Assembly (NCBI GenBank): GCA_023410025.1
Contig: JAEYQM010000087.1
Coordinates: 1 to 8,976 of the forward strand
Direction: 5' to 3'
Source: Bacillota bacterium
GTDB taxonomy: Bacteria; Bacillota_I; Bacilli_A; ML615J-28; CAG-698
Length of the DNA stretch: 8,976 bases
The translations under genes and the position numbers were made by a program. Position 1 is the stretch's first letter. Each line of letters begins with the position of its first letter. Below, piece by piece: positions 6,548 through 8,976 of the stretch. The notes beneath the pieces are model-generated. The model did not search any database. It saw nothing but the letters and a program-made list of their open reading frames with translations, and was not told the DNA's origin.

Positions 6548-6576
6548 CGAAGATAGGAGATTTCTCCCTATTTTCG
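6548..6576. other. Stable hairpin
   Basis: CGAAGATAGG-AGA faces TCTCCCTATTTTCG, giving about 12 pairs with one G-T pair and one bulge around a very small loop. On the minus strand TTTTG follows closely, so it may be a weak terminator. No gene directly upstream on that strand needs one, except the tRNA-like sequence at 6624-6704. Confidence 0.45.
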
Positions 6577-6599
6577 CAACAAAAAAGGCTTGAAACTAT

Positions 6600-6723
6600 T
6601 GTATCAAACCATTTAGTGTTATGTGGTGGAGATAAGGAGATTCAAACTCACTTCTCATAATCATTATGATTGGTAGACAGAGAAAATGCTAATCCGCTAC
6701 ATCCATATAATAGTTTTGATACA
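6600..6723. repeat. Inverted repeats around the tRNA-like sequence
   Basis: TGTATCAAA (6600-6608) has a perfect inverted copy TTTGATACA (6715-6723), and AAACTATT (6593-6600) has an inverted copy AATAGTTT (6709-6716). The two pairs are in swapped order, as if derived from a tandem AACTATTGTATCAA unit. Together they bracket the degenerate tRNA. Confidence 0.5.
6624..6704 (-). pseudogene. Degenerate tRNA-like sequence with encoded CCA (perhaps tRNA-Leu-derived)
   Basis: Read on the minus strand, GGATGTA (6704-6698) can pair at six of seven positions with TATCTCC, followed by A and CCA (6627-6624). A T-arm is visible: GTGAG, loop TTTGAAT, CTCCT, with a mismatch and a G-T pair, and the loop lacks the conserved C56. 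The segment TAGCGGATTAGCA resembles the D-arm of tRNA-Leu. The middle, which should hold the anticodon arm, is replaced by short palindromes (CATAAT-G-ATTATG; TTCTC...GAGAA), so no convincing anticodon stem forms. Total 81 bases. Probably a decayed tRNA or a tRNA-like remnant of a mobile element; not a functional tRNA. Confidence 0.4.
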
Positions 6724-6832
6724 TTTTATAAATACATAATAATTATATCACATAAAACTAGATATTTCACTGAATTTTTTATAAAACACAAAAATTACAG
6801 TTAAATACAAGTTGACCTCTTTTAGAAAAACA

Positions 6833-6975
6833 AGCAATAATTAAATAGTGCAATCTTAACCAAGCAATAATTAAATAGTGCAGTCTTAACCAAGCAATAA
6901 TTAAATAGTGCAATTTTAAACAAGTAATAATTAAATAGTGCAAAATCAAACTAGCAATAATTAAATAGTGCAACA
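6833..6975 (+). repeat. Five direct repeats, exact 30-bp period, 20-bp core
   Basis: The 20-bp core AGCAATAATTAAATAGTGCA starts at 6833, 6863, 6893, 6923 and 6953. Copy 4 has one change (AGTAATAA); the others are identical. The 10-bp linkers are similar in the left copies (ATCTTAACCA, GTCTTAACCA) and diverge to the right. The last copy runs into ACA at 6973-6975, so the outer edge on the minus strand reads 5'-TGTTGCAC. The linkers are too short and too alike for CRISPR spacers. This is a third iteron array with the same layout as the other two. Confidence 0.9.
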
Positions 6976-6986
6976 TGAATTATACC

Positions 6987-7032
6987 AAAAAAGCTCTAAA
7001 GACCGTTTTTTAACGATTATTAGAGTTTTTTT
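6987..7032. terminator. Bidirectional rho-independent terminator
   Basis: CTCTAA (6994-6999) pairs with TTAGAG (7020-7025), and CGTT (7004-7007) with AACG (7012-7015) inside it. Seven T follow on the plus strand (7026-7032) and six T on the minus strand (complement of 6987-6992), so it can work in both directions. It separates the 30-bp array from the tRNA-Cys side. Confidence 0.7.
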
Positions 7033-7034
7033 AT

Positions 7035-7055
7035 CTTGTTTTAGCCTAAAACAAG
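7035..7055. repeat. Perfect 21-bp palindrome
   Basis: CTTGTTTTAG (7035-7044), a single central C, and CTAAAACAAG (7046-7055) are exact inverted copies. With a one-base centre it fits a dimeric protein-binding site better than an RNA hairpin. No promoter or gene start is adjacent, which makes an ordinary operator role unclear. Confidence 0.75.
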
Positions 7056-7067
7056 CCTATTTAATGC

Positions 7068-7097
7068 AAAAACTTTGATATTTTTTGTATCAAAGTT
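7068..7097 (-). terminator. Terminator of tRNA-Cys
   Basis: AACTTTGATA (7071-7080) and TATCAAAGTT (7088-7097) are a perfect 10-bp stem with a 7-base loop. Read on the minus strand the stem ends in GTTTTTG, a short T-tract, 12 bp beyond the tRNA 3' end. Confidence 0.75.
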
Positions 7098-7109
7098 GGC
7101 GTTCTTATA

Positions 7110-7183
7110 TGGAGGCTCCAGTCGGATTTGAACCAACGATCGGAGTGTTGCAGACTCGCGCCTTACCACTTGGCTATGGAGCC
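7110..7183 (-). tRNA. trnC: tRNA-Cys (anticodon GCA)
   Basis: 74 bases with CCA encoded. The acceptor GGCTCCA pairs perfectly with TGGAGCC. The discriminator is T73, a Cys identity base. The D-arm reads AGCCAAGTGGTAAGGC, typical for bacterial tRNA-Cys. The anticodon loop CTGCAAC carries GCA. The T-arm contains GGTTCAAATCC. The anticodon stem (CGAGT / ACTCC) has one C-C mismatch at its base. It has its own promoter (7198-7225) and terminator (7068-7097). Its 3' end faces the accessory region to the left, a common arrangement for islands that insert at tRNA 3' ends, though no second copy of the 3' end was found in this window. Confidence 0.95.
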
Positions 7184-7197
7184 ATATAACTAAAACT

Positions 7198-7225
7198 ATT
7201 ATACCATATTATATGATTTTGTAAA
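7198..7225 (-). promoter_or_regulatory. Promoter of tRNA-Cys
   Basis: On the minus strand: TTTACA (complement of 7220-7225), 16-bp spacer, TATAAT (complement of 7198-7203) preceded by TGG, an extended -10. The start would be near 7191, some 8 bases before the mature tRNA. The -35 directly touches the T-tract of the upstream operon's terminator. Confidence 0.8.
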
Positions 7226-7262
7226 GAAAAAAATGAAGCCAATTTTAGAATATGGCTTCATT
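7226..7262 (-). terminator. Terminator of the polysaccharide-control operon
   Basis: On the minus strand, AATGAAGCCA (complement of 7253-7262) and TGGCTTCATT (complement of 7232-7241) form a perfect 10-bp stem followed by seven T. The upstream arm lies inside the last codons of the CpsB-like gene (NEAIF-stop), so the gene end and terminator are built from the same bases. Confidence 0.9.
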
Positions 7263-7958
7263 ATCTATTATACTAATTAATTTTTCTTGGTTTTTTACAA
7301 ATATTTTATCTGCATATTCTTCACAAAACTTTTTCTTTACAATCTTATAAGCTTGGTCTAAGTTTACACATCTGTCTTCATCATTATGTGTATCGCTAGC
7401 AACAAAATCAACTAACTGTCTTTTTAATAATTCAAATACTGATTTTTTTACTTTCTTCCCATGATAACCTAGTATTGAAGTTGAATTGACTTGAATAAAG
7501 GCATTTTCTTTTATAGACAAAACATCTTCCCAAGATATAAATTTATATCTTTCAGGATGGGCTAGAATTGGTGTAAATCCATTAACCTTTATATTATAAA
7601 TTGTTTCCTCAATATCAGATTCAGTATGCATAGGGAATTCAACTAAACAAACCTTTGAATCATTAAATGTTACTAACTCACCATTTAATAGTTTTTTGTA
7701 ATTTTTCTCAGAATAATATATTTCACTACCTAGATACAATTTAATTCCAATATCTTTTACATTATCTTTGAATTCATCAAAGATTTTTTTAAGCTTATCT
7801 TTTTCAGTAAAATAAGACGATTTGGAAACTAAATGTGGAGTGAAAACAATATGGGTTACACCAATACTTTTTGCTCTTTGTAACATCTTAATTGATGTTT
7901 CTAAATTTGGTGAACCATCGTCTATCCCAGGTAAAATATGTGAATGAAGATCTATCAT
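7245..7958 (-). CDS. cpsB: CpsB/YwqE-type PHP-domain tyrosine-protein phosphatase
   Basis: A 237-residue protein of normal family length. The metal-binding PHP motifs are all present: DLHSHILPGIDDGS (3-16), FTPH (39-42), GSE (77-79), LAHPERY (132-138) and ASDTHN (187-192). In Gram-positive bacteria these manganese-dependent cytoplasmic phosphatases remove phosphate from the tyrosine cluster of the CpsD/YwqD kinase and so control capsule or exopolysaccharide export. The start is fixed by AAAGGAGG five bases before ATG. It follows the kinase gene after 20 bp in the same operon, and the operon ends here with a terminator overlapping its last codons. The order adaptor-kinase-phosphatase matches ywqCDE-like arrangements. 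Confidence 0.93.
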   Translation of the reverse strand: MIDLHSHILPGIDDGSPNLETSIKMLQRAKSIGVTHIVFTPHLVSKSSYFTEKDKLKKIFDEFKDNVKDIGIKLYLGSEIYYSEKNYKKLLNGELVTFNDSKVCLVEFPMHTESDIEETIYNIKVNGFTPILAHPERYKFISWEDVLSIKENAFIQVNSTSILGYHGKKVKKSVFELLKRQLVDFVASDTHNDEDRCVNLDQAYKIVKKKFCEEYADKIFVKNQEKLISIIDNEAIF

Positions 7959-7978
7959 ACTTACCTCCTTTATATTAA

Positions 7979-8665
7979 CTAATTACCATTCTCATCTAAA
8001 CTATATTTGTATTTGTAACTTGATTGTTTTAATCTAACATTTGTAAGAACTATTCCAGCAATATTAACTCCTGCAAGTTCTAATTGTTTTAAAGATTCTT
8101 TAATAATTGGTTTCTTAGTCTTATTAGCTTGAACAATAAAAATAACTGTATCTACTAATTTTGAAACTATAATTGGGTCTACTACTGCTCCAACTGGTGG
8201 AGTATCGATAATTATATAATCATATTGATTTCTCATATCCTCAACTAAATTTTTAATTAAAGATGATTCAAGAATCTTTACAGGGTAAGGAGTTTTATTA
8301 CCAGTAAATATTACATCAATTCCATAAGTAGTTCTTTTAATTAAGTTATCTTTTGTGATTTTACCTGCAGCATAGTCTACAATACCATTTTCATTTGTTT
8401 GCTTGAAGTTTCTATGAATCTTTGGTCTTCTAATGTCTAAGTCAATTACTAAAACTTTAGCGCCCTTCATTGCATAGGCATTCGCTAGGTTTACAGCAAC
8501 TGTTGTTTTACCTTCATCTTGAACTGATGAAGTAATTTGAATTACTTTAATTTTTTCATCTACTGAAGCAAGACCAATATTAACTTGAAGTTTCTCGAAC
8601 TGTTCAACTATTATTTCATCATCAACAATTCCACGTAAAGCAATTACTTTATTTTTTTTAGACAT
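7979..8665 (-). CDS. cpsD: CpsD/YwqD-type bacterial tyrosine kinase (BY-kinase)
   Basis: A 228-residue P-loop kinase. It has EQFEKLQVNIGLAS (21-34, the usual interface motif), Walker A SSVQDEGKTT (46-55), Walker A' VLVIDLDIRRP (71-81) and Walker B IIIDTPP (151-157). The C-terminal tyrosine cluster is short: Y217, Y219 and Y221 in SSYKYKYS. It is the cytoplasmic half of a split BY-kinase that needs the last cytoplasmic segment of the CpsC-type adaptor for activity, and that adaptor gene lies immediately upstream. The start ATG overlaps the adaptor stop (TAATG), with AGAAGGTG as ribosome site (complement of 8673-8680). Autophosphorylation would regulate polysaccharide chain length and export; the phosphatase downstream reverses it. 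Confidence 0.94.
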   Translation of the reverse strand: MSKKNKVIALRGIVDDEIIVEQFEKLQVNIGLASVDEKIKVIQITSSVQDEGKTTVAVNLANAYAMKGAKVLVIDLDIRRPKIHRNFKQTNENGIVDYAAGKITKDNLIKRTTYGIDVIFTGNKTPYPVKILESSLIKNLVEDMRNQYDYIIIDTPPVGAVVDPIIVSKLVDTVIFIVQANKTKKPIIKESLKQLELAGVNIAGIVLTNVRLKQSSYKYKYSLDENGN

Positions 8666-8976
8666 TAATTGTCACCTTCTTTTTCAGGTATTTCAGAAAT
8701 AACACCAATTACTTGATAACCAGGTAATAGTGCTTCTACTTCTTTTTTATTTCTAATTGTACTCTTAAGTATTTCAACTAATAATGCAGCTACTACTCCA
8801 ATTACTCCACCTAATATAACACTGACAATTACATTTAATGCTTTGTTTGGAGATTTATATAATCCCGTTTGTGGATTATCTACACGGTATATTGTATTCT
8901 TCAATACTGGATAATCACTATTTGCGATTTCAATTGCTACTTCAATTATTTCATTTAAAACAACTTTAGCAACTTC
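8665..8976 (-). CDS. cpsC: Wzz/CpsC-like chain-length regulator and kinase activator, C-terminal part (cut by window edge)
   Basis: The frame is open from the window edge to TAA at 8665, giving the last 103 residues. An outer-face helix (VLNEIIEVAIEIANSDYPVL) is followed by RVDNPQTGLYKSPNKA, a membrane segment (LNVIVSVILGGVIGVVAALL), and a cytoplasmic tail VEILKSTIRNKKEVEALLPG then YQVIGVISEIPEKEGDN. The P-x-x-P-N-K turn before the last membrane helix and the tail ending VIGVI-E are the hallmarks of Wzz-type polysaccharide co-polymerases. In Gram-positives the tail activates the CpsD kinase. There is no internal start: a TTG at 8904 is in frame but lies within conserved sequence. The stop overlaps the kinase start by one base, implying coupled translation. 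Confidence 0.9.
   Translation of the reverse strand, partial: EVAKVVLNEIIEVAIEIANSDYPVLKNTIYRVDNPQTGLYKSPNKALNVIVSVILGGVIGVVAALLVEILKSTIRNKKEVEALLPGYQVIGVISEIPEKEGDN

Larger units (their letters stand above)
6282..7109. other. Gene-free structured region between the LRR operon and tRNA-Cys
   Basis: About 830 bp without a credible protein gene. It contains two iteron arrays (6387-6486 and 6833-6975), a hairpin (6548-6576), a degenerate tRNA-like sequence (6624-6704) flanked by short inverted repeats, a bidirectional terminator (6987-7032), a 21-bp palindrome (7035-7055) and the tRNA-Cys terminator (7068-7097). An open frame exists across the 30-bp array only because 30 is a multiple of three. 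The mix of solo transposon-like ends and tRNA debris suggests an insertion hot spot. Confidence 0.7.

Noticed and set aside
6833..6975. Possible CRISPR array
   Set aside because: Linkers are about 10 bp and partly alike, the repeat is 20 bp, and there are no cas genes.
6779..6976. Open frame on the minus strand encoding a repeated 'LHYLIIA' peptide
   Set aside because: It is the translation of the 30-bp tandem array; the frame stays open only because 30 is divisible by three. No ribosome site, and the core conservation is at DNA level.

Overview
The window is strongly AT-rich and most likely comes from a low-GC Bacillota/Mycoplasmatota-type bacterium (Acholeplasma/Izemoplasma/Erysipelotrichia-like; this is inference from composition and gene style). 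It uses the standard code: the 741-residue gene has about a dozen Trp codons, all TGG, and almost all genes end in TAA or TAG. This matters because one gene carries an in-frame TGA.

Left part (1-1438): the 3' end of an IS21-family element, with the end of istA overlapping a complete istB. A non-coding tail follows. It holds a hairpin that terminates leftward transcripts and an array of four 'TGCGTACC' iterons at an exact 31-bp period, which looks like an IS21-type transposon end.

Middle (1488-6281), all on the minus strand: a damaged accessory cell-surface region. Read in the direction of transcription it holds: a clear sigma-A-type promoter; a multi-pass membrane protein with a BspA-like leucine-rich-repeat domain, interrupted by an in-frame TGA; a coupled small exported protein that runs out of frame into the 3' part of a RecG-C-terminal-like GHKL ATPase/winged-helix gene; a very small ORF; a small lipoprotein; and a 741-residue secreted protein with a DUF6973-like domain, a second BspA-like LRR block and beta-rich domains.

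Right-middle (6282-7109): about 830 bp without a credible gene but rich in structure. It has a second iteron array (five copies, about 20-bp period), a hairpin, a degenerate tRNA-like sequence with an encoded CCA, a third iteron array (five copies, exact 30-bp period), a bidirectional terminator, a perfect 21-bp palindrome and the tRNA-Cys terminator. The three arrays share a layout: helically phased iterons, the same orientation, and a rightmost boundary reading ...ACA (5'-TGT on the other strand). This is what solo IS21-family ends would look like, although only one is near istAB genes.

Right part (7110-8976), minus strand: tRNA-Cys(GCA) with its own promoter and terminator, then the end of an exopolysaccharide-control operon read as Wzz/CpsC-like adaptor, CpsD-like tyrosine kinase and CpsB-like PHP phosphatase. 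The operon ends in a strong terminator whose stem includes the last codons of the phosphatase gene. The 3' end of tRNA-Cys faces the accessory region, so the core chromosome may resume at the tRNA gene.
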